IMG/VR virus record: IMGVR_UViG_3300017708_001215
Coordinates: 1 to 24,446 of that record
DNA length: 24,446 bases
Strand: one strand, 5' to 3'
From: a virus
The translations under genes were made by a program, and so were the position numbers. Position 1 is the first letter of the stretch; the number at the start of each line of letters is the position of its first letter. Below are positions 1-9,885 of this stretch, in pieces. The notes beneath the pieces were generated by a model. It ran no database searches. It had not been told where the DNA came from and saw nothing but the letters and a program-made list of their open reading frames with translations.

Positions 1-3000
1 ATTGCTTACAACAAAAACATAGTAGATTTCATTGTCTGTAAGACCTGTAGCGGGAGTTGTAGCAGTATGAATTACTTTCTGCCCTCTAGATAAATTGTGA
101 TTTGCAATTGTTATAATATCAGTTGCAGTATCAACATCAGAAGCAGTAAAACTTCTAGGATCAATTACGAGTCTTCTGTGATAATCGTTATATGCCACAG
201 AAATAGTAGTTGTAATACCTGGAAGGACATTTAAAGACACATAATCATTAAATTGAAGACCATGAGTTGAACCGGTGGTTACGGTTGCACTGATCTTATT
301 AACAGTAGCAGTTAAGATATTCTCTGGATTTGTTTTTAAACTATGCTTCTCTCCAGTTCCAATACCAGTGAAGAATAATGTATTAACATAAACTGAACTG
401 TTGATACCAACAAAAGAACCAGTTGTACCAATACCAATTTTCGCAGTTGCAATTCCAATCAGATCATTAGATATTTTTCCTGCATATACTGTCTGACCAT
501 TTGTAAGACTGAAGATATCAATACCATCAGTGGATACACCGATAGAGTTTCCGCTATTATTAAAATATGTTAAAGTATCTCCAGTTGTTAATTTGTGGTC
601 TGGAAGATAAAATGCTTTAGTTGGAATGTTAATATTTGAGATTCCAGCGCCAGGATTAGCAAAAACTAAAGTTGAACCAATTCCAACTCCAGCAACCGTT
701 CCTACGCCAACGGTTTCTTGTGGATCGAAATATAATTCTCTGCTATAATCAAACTTTGATTTATTGTCAACTAAGTAAATGCCCGTTATTAACTTTCTTG
801 GGTTTTCTTCTAATAATGAAGAAGCAGTATGTGCAGAACTAACAGTTCCATCATATGCTCTTTCAACACGTATTCTAGATGATAACTTATCTACATTTAA
901 AATTCTAACTTTTTCTGTACCAATTCCCAGAACATCATTTTCTCTAAATCTTGGGAATGAAAGATCACCAGTTACATTAAAGTATGTCACTATTCCTGTA
1001 GAAGAAGTAGATTCAACATCTAGAGCAAGATTTAATGACTCTGTATGAATTCCTACCAGGAAAAATCTATCTTCAATATTAGTTGATGATGTCGATACAC
1101 CAGACAAAGATATTTTATCAAAGTTGGATAATCCATGAGGTGCAGTTGCAAAACCAATAAAACCAGCTTGACTGGTCGATGGGAAAAACTCTACATTTGA
1201 TATAGTAGACTTTGCAATACTTATATTATTGATTCTCTGTCCAGTTATTTGAGACACCACTGCATTTGCGTCATATCCACCGGTATTTTGATTATCAAAT
1301 ATGACTTTATCATTTACTTGGTAATTCTGACCACCACTGTTGATGCCAACAAATAAAACCTTACCCTTTGTAGTGTTTTCTACAATAATATTCTGCTTTT
1401 GAATTTTATTGGAATCAACAACAAAATCATACTCAGTATTTGGATTCAATACACCATATGGAGTAGTATTTCTAGACAGATTGGTTTCATTTAAATTGAT
1501 ATCATCTTGGTTTGACTTGCTATCATAGTTGTATGGGATAGGAGATGACTTATATTTGTCTCCAATAAAATATGGGAACTCTGGTTTTCTATAATTCTTA
1601 AACTGTCCACTAGACTCTATAGCATTTGTATTGATTGTAGTAAAATACGCATAAACACCGTTAGGAAATTCTGGAGTCTTGCAAAATCTTCCATTATATT
1701 CATCAAGGTCCCCAGAACCATCATAAACATAATCATTAATGAAGAATCCGTCAACATAGATTACATTACCATTGGAGTCTAATGGATTTGGTCTATCAGT
1801 AGATGGTGATAATGTATATCCAGATTTTAGTAGTTTTGGAGTTCCTCCAGTTATCGTACTGTATCCATAAGGTCCATAGATTGGATTGCCATCATATGCA
1901 TATCCAATAATTGGAGAGTGAGTGTCTGATAATATTTCTTTTCCATTCTGAAGTCTAAGGTCAGTGATAAATGTTTCTTGACCGTTTACAATCTTGGTTC
2001 CTAAAATAGATCTTCTCAGTTTTCTTGGCGAATATATGTGAGTATATTGAAGTCCATAAGAAGAATTTGCTCCCTCAAAGATTACGCCATCATCTTCAGA
2101 TAGTTTATTATTGGAAATAAGTCTATCAAAAATATTAATATTCCATACTTTTGGATTAAATCCAAACTGTGCATTCTTTCCAGCACTAATTACCTCAATT
2201 GTAGTATCTTTTTCTAAGTATGCTCTGCCACCAGCAATTACTTTAACTTCCGTTATAACTCCACCGGAAATTACAGGAGTAAGAATTGCACCATTTCCAG
2301 TTCCACTTACTTCTAAAGTTGGAGGAGCATTATATGAACTACCAGAATTAAAGATCAATACTTGAGTAATCTTTCCATCATTGATAATTGCTTTTAGTTG
2401 AGCACCAGAACCACTATCCAAACTGAAGGTTGGTTGCTTATTGTAATTTAAGATTTCAGAAGAACCATAACCAACACCACCATCTTCAACAAATACAGAC
2501 TTAACTTCTCCCCTAAAGATAGGTTGAATCTCTGCGTTGAAGTTTTGTCCAGTGAGAGTAGATACTCCAATCTCACCTTTTACTTCTACTGTAATTGAAG
2601 GGTAGTTGAAAGATTGTGTTCCAGATCCAGAAGAAGTAAAATTAATGTACTCTGCATTTGCATAGTAAAATTCTGGTGCAGTTGAACCAACACCAACTTG
2701 AGAAAGTCTTACACTATTATTATCAATATTAGTTACATAATAAGATCCATCAGTAAGTCCACCAATTGCAGTAGTTCCCGAAGTATACCTAATTAACTCG
2801 CCACTTCTATAACCATGAGACTTTAATGTGATTATATTAGATGAAGTATCAACACCAACAGATGTTGCTGTGGTTTTTCTATTCTTATATCCACTACCTG
2901 GATTAACTACTGAAATAGAAGAAATAATACTCTTCTGATTTGCACATCTGAAAGAATGATTTCCTGCGCCGTACCCAGTAAGATCAATTATGTTCGACAC

Positions 3001-5586
3001 AGAAATTGCATCATCATAATTCTTATGAAGATTTACGGTATATGCATCCTGAACAGATGCATAATATTGTGCATCTGTAGACAATCCACCAACTGCAGTC
3101 TGTCCATCAGTTTTGTAGATTACTAACTCACCATCTCTAAATTTGTGAAATGATGAGAATTTAATAGTGTTGTTTGTTAAATTAACTAATCCAGCATCTT
3201 GAATAGAGTTAAAACTAACTGAATGTGAAATAGACTTAAGAATTGGTTTTGCAACCGCACCTTTACCACTTCCGCCACTAATTGTAACTATAGGATTTGA
3301 AACATAATCAAAACCAGGGTCTATAATGTTAATTCCATCCAAAGAACCTTCTATGCCACAGAAAGCAGAAAGACCTGCTCCTACGTCTCCTGTGGTCTGT
3401 AGAATGGGTGGATTGACTATATCATAATCCTCACCGTTTGAAAGGATATCGACAGTCTGAATTGCACCGTAGAAAACAGAGTCTCTAGACTTATAGTTTA
3501 AAATCTCTACGCCATTAACAAGAATACCCGTAGTTCCTGGAAGTGTTGTATGCTCTACACTATCAGTTACCGGATCTTGAATTTTTCTAATAAGTTTTTG
3601 AGTTTCTAACTCTTGATAAGCAAAATCAGTGTATCTTAAGATACTATTGGTCACCGTTCCAATAAGAGTTATATAAATGCCACTACTAATATTTGCTCTG
3701 CTATTAGACAATCTAATAGTACTATTATCAATTCTTTTGACGAAATATACTCCTTCATCTATATTAAGAGTATTAGTAGAACTTTCTGGAATATAGGTTA
3801 CTGAATCTCCAGTTTGAAATCCGTGGTTTGCAAATGTAATATCTAAACCATTAAATGTTCCAGAGAACTTTATAGATCTATCAGTGATATCAAGGGGTTC
3901 ATTCAGATAACTTGGGATAGATGAAGATGTAATATATAAAGATTCCTTATCAGAGTAAACATTCTGAACGTTTGTGGAGTAAATGTCAGAAGTTGGATAT
4001 ACGCTAGAGTCAGACTTTGATATTAGTTTCTGAATATTTTGTACTGTTTGTGGTTGAATTTGTCCTTGGCCACCAACAATAATACTATTTTTGTTTAAGA
4101 TGGAAATGACATTTGTTTCCTTTGTAGTTCCATCATTAAAAATTATATTTGCAGAATTGCCAATAGAAAATCCATGCTCATCAGTGGTGTTGATTATGTA
4201 TTTAAAGTTTACATTATCTACAACTGATGCCGAATCTACAGTATACTTTGTTGCAACGTTAAAGAACCAATCATTTCCAAAAGAAGAACTTAAAGTAATA
4301 CCTAAATTTTTATTTTGTATTACGTCTCCTGGTTGATAATAATAAGGATTCGCGTAAAAATCTAAGTCAGAGATAACTCCAGTAACTCTAACTTTAACTT
4401 TTGAATCTTTATCATTCGGATCTGTTAATACATATGCAAATGCATCAACTCTCACATTCTGCTTTGGTTCAATATCACGAGATATTCCACTACACTCATA
4501 AAATTGAGTTAATGATTTTGACTTATATTCAATCTCAATAACATCGGTATCAGAGTAATTAAGAATTAAAGTTCCTGATGAAGGAAATCCAACAGTAGAA
4601 TCTACATCAATAGTAGTGTCTCCTACCAATGTTTTCGTAATTACTTTAGTAGTTGCATGAATAGAGAACTTTCCAAAGATAGAACCTTCAACATCAATAT
4701 CTTTGTCATAATCAAAATCTAAACTTATGACATAATATGTTTTGCCGTCTCTTAAAATTTCCTCAACTTTATTAATAGAACCATTTGCAGCAGGATATTC
4801 ACTAGTTTCATCCTGGAAAAGAGTTCTATTTTCTAAATCATCTGCACTACCTTCTAATAATTCTACAACAAGGTCTCTAGAAACTCTATATTCTGCATCC
4901 GAAGGAATAAAAAGATAGTCTCTCGGTTTGATGACTTCTACATCTTCACCATAAAGTGCTCTGAATAAAATTTCAAAAGATTGGTCTGCACCCTTTGAAG
5001 TATAAAAGTCGTTAGATTGCTTGAGAAAAATTCTTTCATCGAGACCAGTATATAACTCTCTATTTTCAAATCCTGGAGTTATTTGCTTTTTAACTTTAGT
5101 GAAGAACTGCTTTAAGAAAAGTACACTTAAATTAGTTACAGTGCTTCCAGATATGTGTTGATCAATATCGGTATCTTCAAATACTAACTCATCAGGAGTA
5201 TTCGATCCTTGGTATGAAGTGACACCACTAAATCCACGAATACATCCAGTAAACGTGGTGGAAGTAATTCCAGTATATGTAATAATTTCAGAACCAATCT
5301 TAATCAATCCATAGGACTTTGGAAATCCATAAGTTGATTTAACGGTAATTGTATCATCAATAAAAGATACATCAGCACCCAAGGTCGTTGAATCAACAAT
5401 GTTTGTTAAATTATCTACCTTTACATACTGATCGATATTCTGTAGAATATCTAAAGTTGAACCTTGACCCTCTAAAGAAAGGTAATATTGTGATAAAAAC
5501 TCACTTACAAGAGGAAATTCTTCTCTTACAAACTCAGGAAGTTGATTTGCAACGATTGCACTAATCTTGATTCTAGTTTCTATCAT
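1..5586 (-). CDS. Giant virion structural (tail/baseplate) protein with YHYH motif, 3' end outside window
   Basis: An uninterrupted minus-strand frame opens with ATG at 5586 (MIETRIKISAIVANQ) and stays open to base 1, giving 1862 residues with the C-terminus beyond the window. Residues 1223-1242 hold the YHYH-domain signature (HSPIIGYAYDGNPIYGPYGY), common in very large cyanophage virion proteins. Imperfect beta-type repeats with Gly-rich ends recur, e.g. around residue 763 (PIVTISGGSGKGA) and before the YHYH motif (PPTLEVSGTGNGA); they suggest elongated beta-structure. The gene starts 3 nt after the gp6 stop, so it is probably co-transcribed and co-assembled with the baseplate wedge. In T4 the gene after gp6 is gp7, so a gp7-like wedge role is inferred from position, not from sequence. 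It could also be a tail-fibre or baseplate-tip protein. A structural role is quite certain; the exact role is not. Confidence 0.85.
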   Translation of the reverse strand, partial: MIETRIKISAIVANQLPEFVREEFPLVSEFLSQYYLSLEGQGSTLDILQNIDQYVKVDNLTNIVDSTTLGADVSFIDDTITVKSTYGFPKSYGLIKIGSEIITYTGITSTTFTGCIRGFSGVTSYQGSNTPDELVFEDTDIDQHISGSTVTNLSVLFLKQFFTKVKKQITPGFENRELYTGLDERIFLKQSNDFYTSKGADQSFEILFRALYGEDVEVIKPRDYLFIPSDAEYRVSRDLVVELLEGSADDLENRTLFQDETSEYPAANGSINKVEEILRDGKTYYVISLDFDYDKDIDVEGSIFGKFSIHATTKVITKTLVGDTTIDVDSTVGFPSSGTLILNYSDTDVIEIEYKSKSLTQFYECSGISRDIEPKQNVRVDAFAYVLTDPNDKDSKVKVRVTGVISDLDFYANPYYYQPGDVIQNKNLGITLSSSFGNDWFFNVATKYTVDSASVVDNVNFKYIINTTDEHGFSIGNSANIIFNDGTTKETNVISILNKNSIIVGGQGQIQPQTVQNIQKLISKSDSSVYPTSDIYSTNVQNVYSDKESLYITSSSIPSYLNEPLDITDRSIKFSGTFNGLDITFANHGFQTGDSVTYIPESSTNTLNIDEGVYFVKRIDNSTIRLSNSRANISSGIYITLIGTVTNSILRYTDFAYQELETQKLIRKIQDPVTDSVEHTTLPGTTGILVNGVEILNYKSRDSVFYGAIQTVDILSNGEDYDIVNPPILQTTGDVGAGLSAFCGIEGSLDGINIIDPGFDYVSNPIVTISGGSGKGAVAKPILKSISHSVSFNSIQDAGLVNLTNNTIKFSSFHKFRDGELVIYKTDGQTAVGGLSTDAQYYASVQDAYTVNLHKNYDDAISVSNIIDLTGYGAGNHSFRCANQKSIISSISVVNPGSGYKNRKTTATSVGVDTSSNIITLKSHGYRSGELIRYTSGTTAIGGLTDGSYYVTNIDNNSVRLSQVGVGSTAPEFYYANAEYINFTSSGSGTQSFNYPSITVEVKGEIGVSTLTGQNFNAEIQPIFRGEVKSVFVEDGGVGYGSSEILNYNKQPTFSLDSGSGAQLKAIINDGKITQVLIFNSGSSYNAPPTLEVSGTGNGAILTPVISGGVITEVKVIAGGRAYLEKDTTIEVISAGKNAQFGFNPKVWNINIFDRLISNNKLSEDDGVIFEGANSSYGLQYTHIYSPRKLRRSILGTKIVNGQETFITDLRLQNGKEILSDTHSPIIGYAYDGNPIYGPYGYSTITGGTPKLLKSGYTLSPSTDRPNPLDSNGNVIYVDGFFINDYVYDGSGDLDEYNGRFCKTPEFPNGVYAYFTTINTNAIESSGQFKNYRKPEFPYFIGDKYKSSPIPYNYDSKSNQDDINLNETNLSRNTTPYGVLNPNTEYDFVVDSNKIQKQNIIVENTTKGKVLFVGINSGGQNYQVNDKVIFDNQNTGGYDANAVVSQITGQRINNISIAKSTISNVEFFPSTSQAGFIGFATAPHGLSNFDKISLSGVSTSSTNIEDRFFLVGIHTESLNLALDVESTSSTGIVTYFNVTGDLSFPRFRENDVLGIGTEKVRILNVDKLSSRIRVERAYDGTVSSAHTASSLLEENPRKLITGIYLVDNKSKFDYSRELYFDPQETVGVGTVAGVGIGSTLVFANPGAGISNINIPTKAFYLPDHKLTTGDTLTYFNNSGNSIGVSTDGIDIFSLTNGQTVYAGKISNDLIGIATAKIGIGTTGSFVGINSSVYVNTLFFTGIGTGEKHSLKTNPENILTATVNKISATVTTGSTHGLQFNDYVSLNVLPGITTTISVAYNDYHRRLVIDPRSFTASDVDTATDIITIANHNLSRGQKVIHTATTPATGLTDNEIYYVFVVSN

Positions 5587-5589
5587 TTC

Positions 5590-7503
5590 TTATGAACGTA
5601 CTAAATTTCCGTTTGTGTAGCTTGAGGTCGTTATATACGTAGTTCCTGATGGATCTGCGCCAGAAGAAACTTCATCGCTTAACATATTTAACACACTATT
5701 GCTAGTGTCTAACTGAAGATATAGATCTTGCAATCCAATCACATCATTAGACTTTGGACAAGCAGAGATTTCAATAACTGGTTGTCTCTGCATCGTTTTA
5801 GAAGTTGAAACAATATTAATATTATCTAATAATATTTCTCCCTTTTCATAATTAATCGTTCCTACAGATCTTCTCACAATCGCTGGTTGAGTTGGAGATT
5901 CAAGTTTGAATAAAAACACTTCTCCAGTGGATTGATTATCATTCGGAGTGTCACCAAGATATACAACATCATCAATTCCAAACACTCTAAATCCAGAGGT
6001 TTTAATATTATATCCGTCAAGTCTCTTTATATAGAACTCATTTCCAAAACAAATTTCGTAGTTTGCTATACGATTTAATTTTGCTCTTAAGTCTCTTCTG
6101 ATTTGTACTTTAGTAATGTTTGATGTAATAGATTCATGACTATTATCAATAATGTTCTGGAATCTACTATACTTAAACCTTGCACCGTACTTGTTCAGTT
6201 CAATTGAGTTGGAGTAATTATCAACATTAGTAGAAACAATAGACTTAACAAAGTCTGGTCCTGGTGCTAGATTTTGGTTGTAGTAGATAGAAGAATCAAC
6301 TTCAACATACAAATACTTAAGGTCTAGTATTTCTGGAACAATACCAGCGACACTATATCTTCTTAAAATATTTTTTAAATTATCTTTAATCGAGTTAGGT
6401 AAGAATGGACCAAAGTATGGTTTGATTGTAATGAAAACCTTTCCATATTGTGGAGGTGATAAGTCTTCTCCGCCAAATACAGAAACAGATTGCGTCTCTG
6501 GATAAATTTTTGGAATTAATGCTTCATAATCTGCAGCAGTGACTGCTCTGTTTTGTGATGCATAAATTCTAGTTGCATAATTTTTAACAGAATCAACAGA
6601 TTCAATTTCTTTTCCACTTTCAGATGCACTAATAGTAGTAATTAATGAAATGCCATCCGCAACAGAGACGCCATTATTATCTGCAAGTATTCCAGTGAAA
6701 CTAAAGTTTGACATTCCATTTGCTTCTTCACCTGATGTTCTAATATATGAAACTTCAATATAATTTAACTCTTCAAGTTTCTCACCAAAAATACCATCGC
6801 CAAAAATTAATTCATATCTTTGATCTTCAATCTCTTGAATAAAGTAAACTCTTGAATCTGCAGTAATATCAAAGAGACTATCTGATAATAAAAACTTTCT
6901 ACTCGTTGTACTTGACTCTGTACTTCTAACTAAAACACTTAAAGTAGAAGTATCAATATTAGAATTGTTTAAAATATATTTCTGTGGTGGTGCAGGATTT
7001 TCTGGTTCTACAGTAAAGTTATCAACTAAAAATTCTCCTTCAAATATTTGAATACTATCGAAAGTTGCCGTCTTATTGACCACAGGAACAGTGATATCTT
7101 CTGGTATGGCAAATGTATAACTATCTCCTCCAAACGCGCTTGTAGAAGCAACTATACCCTTCTTAAGGGTGATTGCGGTTGGATTGGTAGTGAAGTCTGT
7201 AGTATCAACAGAAAAGGTAATTAAAGATCTTGATGCTGTTCTTGATCTTGGTACATATCCAATATTACGTGCTAATGAAACAACATTCTCTCTTAATGTT
7301 GCACTATCAATAAAAACCTCATTGCTAACCATGTTAGCATTATATGAGGAAATATATGTATTGTAGGCTAATACATCAACTATCGATGAAAGGTTAGAAC
7401 CTTCAAAATCATAGTCAGTAAAGTTTGAGTTTGATCGAAGATAACTCTTAATAGATGTTTTTATCTGATCAAAGTCTAGATTTGTGAAATTAACTAATGG
7501 CAT
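5590..7503 (-). CDS. gp6: Baseplate wedge subunit gp6 (T4-like)
   Basis: The 637-residue protein begins MPLVNFTNLDFDQIKTSIK, and its first ~100 residues (DYDFEGSNLSSIVDVLAYNT, then SNEVFIDSATLRENVVSLAR) match the strongly conserved start of cyanophage gp6, of the baseplate J-like family. In T4, gp6 dimers link the wedges into the ring around the baseplate hub and drive the hexagon-to-star change at infection. The length fits the family (T4 gp6 is about 660 residues). The start ATG shares one base with the gp25 stop (TAATG), implying translational coupling. The gp25-gp6 order supports both calls. No defect was seen. Confidence 0.95.
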   Translation of the reverse strand: MPLVNFTNLDFDQIKTSIKSYLRSNSNFTDYDFEGSNLSSIVDVLAYNTYISSYNANMVSNEVFIDSATLRENVVSLARNIGYVPRSRTASRSLITFSVDTTDFTTNPTAITLKKGIVASTSAFGGDSYTFAIPEDITVPVVNKTATFDSIQIFEGEFLVDNFTVEPENPAPPQKYILNNSNIDTSTLSVLVRSTESSTTSRKFLLSDSLFDITADSRVYFIQEIEDQRYELIFGDGIFGEKLEELNYIEVSYIRTSGEEANGMSNFSFTGILADNNGVSVADGISLITTISASESGKEIESVDSVKNYATRIYASQNRAVTAADYEALIPKIYPETQSVSVFGGEDLSPPQYGKVFITIKPYFGPFLPNSIKDNLKNILRRYSVAGIVPEILDLKYLYVEVDSSIYYNQNLAPGPDFVKSIVSTNVDNYSNSIELNKYGARFKYSRFQNIIDNSHESITSNITKVQIRRDLRAKLNRIANYEICFGNEFYIKRLDGYNIKTSGFRVFGIDDVVYLGDTPNDNQSTGEVFLFKLESPTQPAIVRRSVGTINYEKGEILLDNINIVSTSKTMQRQPVIEISACPKSNDVIGLQDLYLQLDTSNSVLNMLSDEVSSGADPSGTTYITTSSYTNGNLVRS

Positions 7504-7904
7504 TATCGTGTCTGCTGTAATGCGAATGATAACTGTTGCTGTAAGGCATCAACCCCTACAATATTATAACTAATCGTCACATTAAATTCATTGTTGTCGT
7601 AGTTTGGTGCCACGACTACATTAATCAATTCAACCCTTGGTTCAAAATTATTAATAGTATTTCTAATTTCATCCTCGATTAGAGATGCAGAAATGCCATC
7701 AATGTTTTCAAATAGCGATCTTGATACTCTAGAACCAAGGTCTTCATTAAAAAATCTTTCTCCTGGAAGGGTAAATACCAGATTTCTTACTGATCTTGCG
7801 ATTGCAGTCTCATTTTTGATTGCAAGAAGATCATTGGACAGTGGATTTACTTGAAAAGCACTCCCAATATCCTTAAAACCTTTACTTACCCGTTGGACAG
7901 GCAT
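7503..7904 (-). CDS. gp25: Baseplate wedge subunit gp25 (GPW/gp25 family)
   Basis: The 133-residue protein shows the gp25/GPW pattern: an N-terminal stretch with NPLSNDLLAIKNETAIARSV, then the family core TLPGERFFNEDLGSRVSRSL with the conserved E-R-x-F...G motif, and a C-terminal beta segment. gp25 lies at the inner wedge, next to the tube and sheath, and helps start sheath assembly. Usual length is about 130 residues, so it is intact. It heads the visible baseplate operon (gp25, gp6, giant protein). A late-type promoter box lies 23-30 nt upstream of the ATG, overlapping the end of the preceding gene. The ATG at 7904 has no obvious Shine-Dalgarno sequence. Confidence 0.93.
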   Translation of the reverse strand: MPVQRVSKGFKDIGSAFQVNPLSNDLLAIKNETAIARSVRNLVFTLPGERFFNEDLGSRVSRSLFENIDGISASLIEDEIRNTINNFEPRVELINVVVAPNYDNNEFNVTISYNIVGVDALQQQLSFALQQTR

Positions 7905-7926
7905 AATACAAGTATAAACGTATCTT

Positions 7927-7934
7927 TATTTATC
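7927..7934 (-). promoter_or_regulatory. T4-type late promoter box before gp25
   Basis: The minus strand reads GATAAATA, 7 of 8 matches to the T4 late box TATAAATA recognised by phage sigma gp55. It ends 23 nt before the gp25 ATG, so a transcript would start with a short leader. It overlaps the stop of the upstream small gene, so late transcription could begin precisely at the baseplate genes. Assignment is by motif similarity and context only. Confidence 0.55.
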
Positions 7935-8106
7935 AGTCTTGTAGGAAAGTTTTGTCATCAATTTCTTCATAATCTACCTCTTTTAGATCTTTTTCTTTCT
8001 TCACCGTCCATCGATCATAGGCATTTCCATAATCGGTGATTAATTCTTCAGTTCCATACTCATTTTTCATGAAATCTTGATCTCTATCAACTCTAGAATT
8101 ACCCAT
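7933..8106 (-). CDS. Small conserved-looking acidic protein, unknown function
   Basis: A 57-residue protein (MGNSRVDRDQDFMKNEYGTE...), charged, without membrane segments, ending in an acidic tail (EVDYEEIDDKTFLQD). I chose ATG 8106 over ATG 8118 because AGGAG, a good Shine-Dalgarno sequence, lies between the two and four bases before the 8106 ATG. The start overlaps the end of the upstream 228-residue gene by 8 nt (ATGGGTAA), so it is probably translationally coupled. It lies between that gene and gp25, hence perhaps late-expressed. I do not recognise a domain. Confidence 0.75.
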   Translation of the reverse strand: MGNSRVDRDQDFMKNEYGTEELITDYGNAYDRWTVKKEKDLKEVDYEEIDDKTFLQD

Positions 8107-8785
8107 TTTGCTCCTCATCAGTGTTTTTTTCTAAATTTTGACGTTCTTTTGAAGTTTTCCAAAAATATTCGTCCTCCCGACCCATTCCAAGACGGTCAAA
8201 ACCATTCTCAACCTGATAATATTGGGTAGAAACCTTAAAATCAGGCATTTTTGGTTCAACAGGGGTCAGACTGTTATCATAGATACGCATTCTATTGTTT
8301 GGATAGAGTGCATATTGTCCATTTTCAAGTTCAATTAGGTTATGAGACTTATGTTCGGCAGGATTTTCGCTTGTAGCATAGTCAACATAATCTGGATCGT
8401 GATGATAATTGTCAATAGTACATACATAAGTGCCTTTTACATTACCATAGTCCCTAGTATAAACCTCAAAGTCCATACTACCGATGAACTTCTTATCAAT
8501 ATTAACTACACCATAGTCCATACAATTCCAGAATTGTAAGTTGGGTAGATTCATATCAGGTGAAGGTGTCTCAGGATCGGTTACAAAGGCACTAATAGGT
8601 AACTTATCATACATTGCAGCATACTCTGGTAAATATGTTTCAAAATAAAAAGCACGTCCAGGAATCGATTTACACGATACCCAAACGCCTTTTACAAATT
8701 CACCATGACCACTTTGATGGTCAGTGAGATATTCTTTTCTTACCCACACTTCAACAGATGGTAAGTTAGTGATTAAACAAGACAT
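8099..8785 (-). CDS. Conserved cyanophage protein next to baseplate genes, unknown function
   Basis: A 228-residue soluble protein starting MSCLITNLPSVEVWVRKEYL. The N-terminal half (TDHQSGHGEFVKGVWVSCKS, and a Trp/Tyr-rich middle with LQFWNCMDYG) resembles a conserved cyanomyovirus protein usually found near baseplate genes, from memory and without a known function. It has many aromatic residues, no signal peptide, no transmembrane segment and no catalytic motif I recognise. The C-terminus is charged (KTSKERQNLEKNTDEEQNG). Its end overlaps the next small gene by 8 nt. The weak late-like sequence GTAAATAA upstream (about 8808-8815, minus strand) might drive it. A virion or assembly role is inferred from location only. 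Confidence 0.85.
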   Translation of the reverse strand: MSCLITNLPSVEVWVRKEYLTDHQSGHGEFVKGVWVSCKSIPGRAFYFETYLPEYAAMYDKLPISAFVTDPETPSPDMNLPNLQFWNCMDYGVVNIDKKFIGSMDFEVYTRDYGNVKGTYVCTIDNYHHDPDYVDYATSENPAEHKSHNLIELENGQYALYPNNRMRIYDNSLTPVEPKMPDFKVSTQYYQVENGFDRLGMGREDEYFWKTSKERQNLEKNTDEEQNG

Positions 8786-8806
8786 TCATAACTGCTTTCG
8801 CTATTC

Positions 8807-8935
8807 TTATTTACCTTGCCCGCGATAACGCTTCTTTGCTTTATTACGAGAGGACGCAGAAAGTAATGTATTTTGTGAACTACCTTGACGAGTTTTTTTG
8901 GGTTTTCCGGGAACATAATTACCGTTTTTCATCAT
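8807..8935 (-). CDS. Very small basic protein (42 aa)
   Basis: A minus-strand frame from ATG 8935 (or ATG 8932) to TAA 8807 encodes 42 residues, strongly basic: MMKNGNYVPGKPKKTRQGSS, then a core ending SRNKAKKRYRGQGK. Similar Lys/Arg-rich mini-proteins ending in KRYRGQG occur, as I recall, in many cyanophages; the function is unknown. The start codon overlaps the TGA of the upstream gene in an ATGA junction, the usual sign of coupled translation, which is the best evidence that this short frame is real. Nucleic-acid binding is possible from the charge but is not shown. Confidence 0.75.
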   Translation of the reverse strand: MMKNGNYVPGKPKKTRQGSSQNTLLSASSRNKAKKRYRGQGK

Positions 8936-9093
8936 TGCCATGAGTCAATTACCTCAATTTCAAATTGGTTTGGGTTGTTGTTTTCATCAGTAGTATTATA
9001 ATACTTCTGAGCATATTCGTCGAGAATCTCAGCACATTTTTCAGCACTCAGATTCTGATGTATCTTACGTCCATTACATAAGATATTATACAT
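8932..9093 (-). CDS. Small conserved protein (53 aa), unknown function
   Basis: The protein starts MYNILCNGRKIHQNLSAEKC and continues with a helical segment (AEILDEYAQKYYNT), ending EIEVIDSWQ. The pattern 'short beta hairpin, NG turn, helix, acidic end' is typical of small cyanophage proteins I have seen beside glycosyltransferase-like genes. I chose ATG 9093 because it lies two bases after the stop of the upstream gene; the frame is open further upstream, but that part is out-of-phase with the well-supported upstream gene and includes unlikely residues. It couples to the next gene through an ATGA overlap. Confidence 0.8.
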   Translation of the reverse strand: MYNILCNGRKIHQNLSAEKCAEILDEYAQKYYNTTDENNNPNQFEIEVIDSWQ

Positions 9094-9095
9094 GA

Positions 9096-9863
9096 TTAGA
9101 TAACACGAGTTTTTTCGTGACCAACGCGAATCCGCGGATCGCACCAAATATCAAATCCCTTTTCAATTGCATCAAGACAGAATGAGACATCTTCTCCACA
9201 CATGTCTTGTACTGCACCAGACTCAAAGACTTGCATCTTCGGTGCAAACCAAGGATACTCAAGATTCTCAAAGACTCCCTTCTTAATGAGCACCCATCCA
9301 AAACCTGTGTAATCTACAGTGAATGGCTTACGCCGCTTCTGAATTGAATCCACAGTCTCATGGTTCATAACTCCACCATTCTTACGGAAATCATCTTCTT
9401 CTAACCAATGTGCAACAGATGTCGTATGTCCATCTTCTGTTGCATACCATCCACCAACAATTTCTTTCTCCTCACCTTCAGCGTTTAATGCTAAATCACA
9501 CAACTGCCAAAACTTATTAGTGTCAAATACAATATCACTATCAATCCATAACTGATAATCATAATTCAACTTACCATCCCATGGAATTTGATTCGGACCA
9601 CGTAGTACATTTGCTCCAAGTACCTTACAACGTGCAAAGTTTACCATGGATGAATAATCTTGACTAATCTGAATACCCATACCATTCTGTACCATATCAA
9701 AGCACAGTTGTACAAAGTTCTTCAAAAATACAAATGAACACCCACGTCCAGGTAAACAAAATACAATCTGCTTACCTCGCATCCTTTCTTTAATAGCAGC
9801 AATATCCCACTCTTCTTCCTTCTTCTTCGGTGCTGCTGCCTTTACTGTAAATCCTTTTGCCAT
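9096..9863 (-). CDS. Glycosyltransferase-like protein (GT-A fold, family-2-like)
   Basis: A 255-residue protein starting MAKGFTVKAAAPKKKEEEWD. It carries a GT-A-type metal-binding DxD motif at residues 108-110 (LWIDSDIVFD) and, near the C-terminus, the GED...H arrangement of family-2-like transferases (GEDVSFCLDAIEKG, E224-D225, then GHEK with H249). Such enzymes transfer a sugar from a nucleotide-sugar; the acceptor here is unknown. Phage versions may modify virion proteins, DNA or host polysaccharide. The frame extends upstream of 9863 only through a TTG codon, so the ATG is preferred. It has its own perfect sigma-70 promoter (9886-9914), suggesting early expression, and is followed 2 nt later by a 53-residue gene. 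Confidence 0.8.
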   Translation of the reverse strand: MAKGFTVKAAAPKKKEEEWDIAAIKERMRGKQIVFCLPGRGCSFVFLKNFVQLCFDMVQNGMGIQISQDYSSMVNFARCKVLGANVLRGPNQIPWDGKLNYDYQLWIDSDIVFDTNKFWQLCDLALNAEGEEKEIVGGWYATEDGHTTSVAHWLEEDDFRKNGGVMNHETVDSIQKRRKPFTVDYTGFGWVLIKKGVFENLEYPWFAPKMQVFESGAVQDMCGEDVSFCLDAIEKGFDIWCDPRIRVGHEKTRVI

Positions 9864-9885
9864 AAGTCTTAAAAAACTCAATTCA

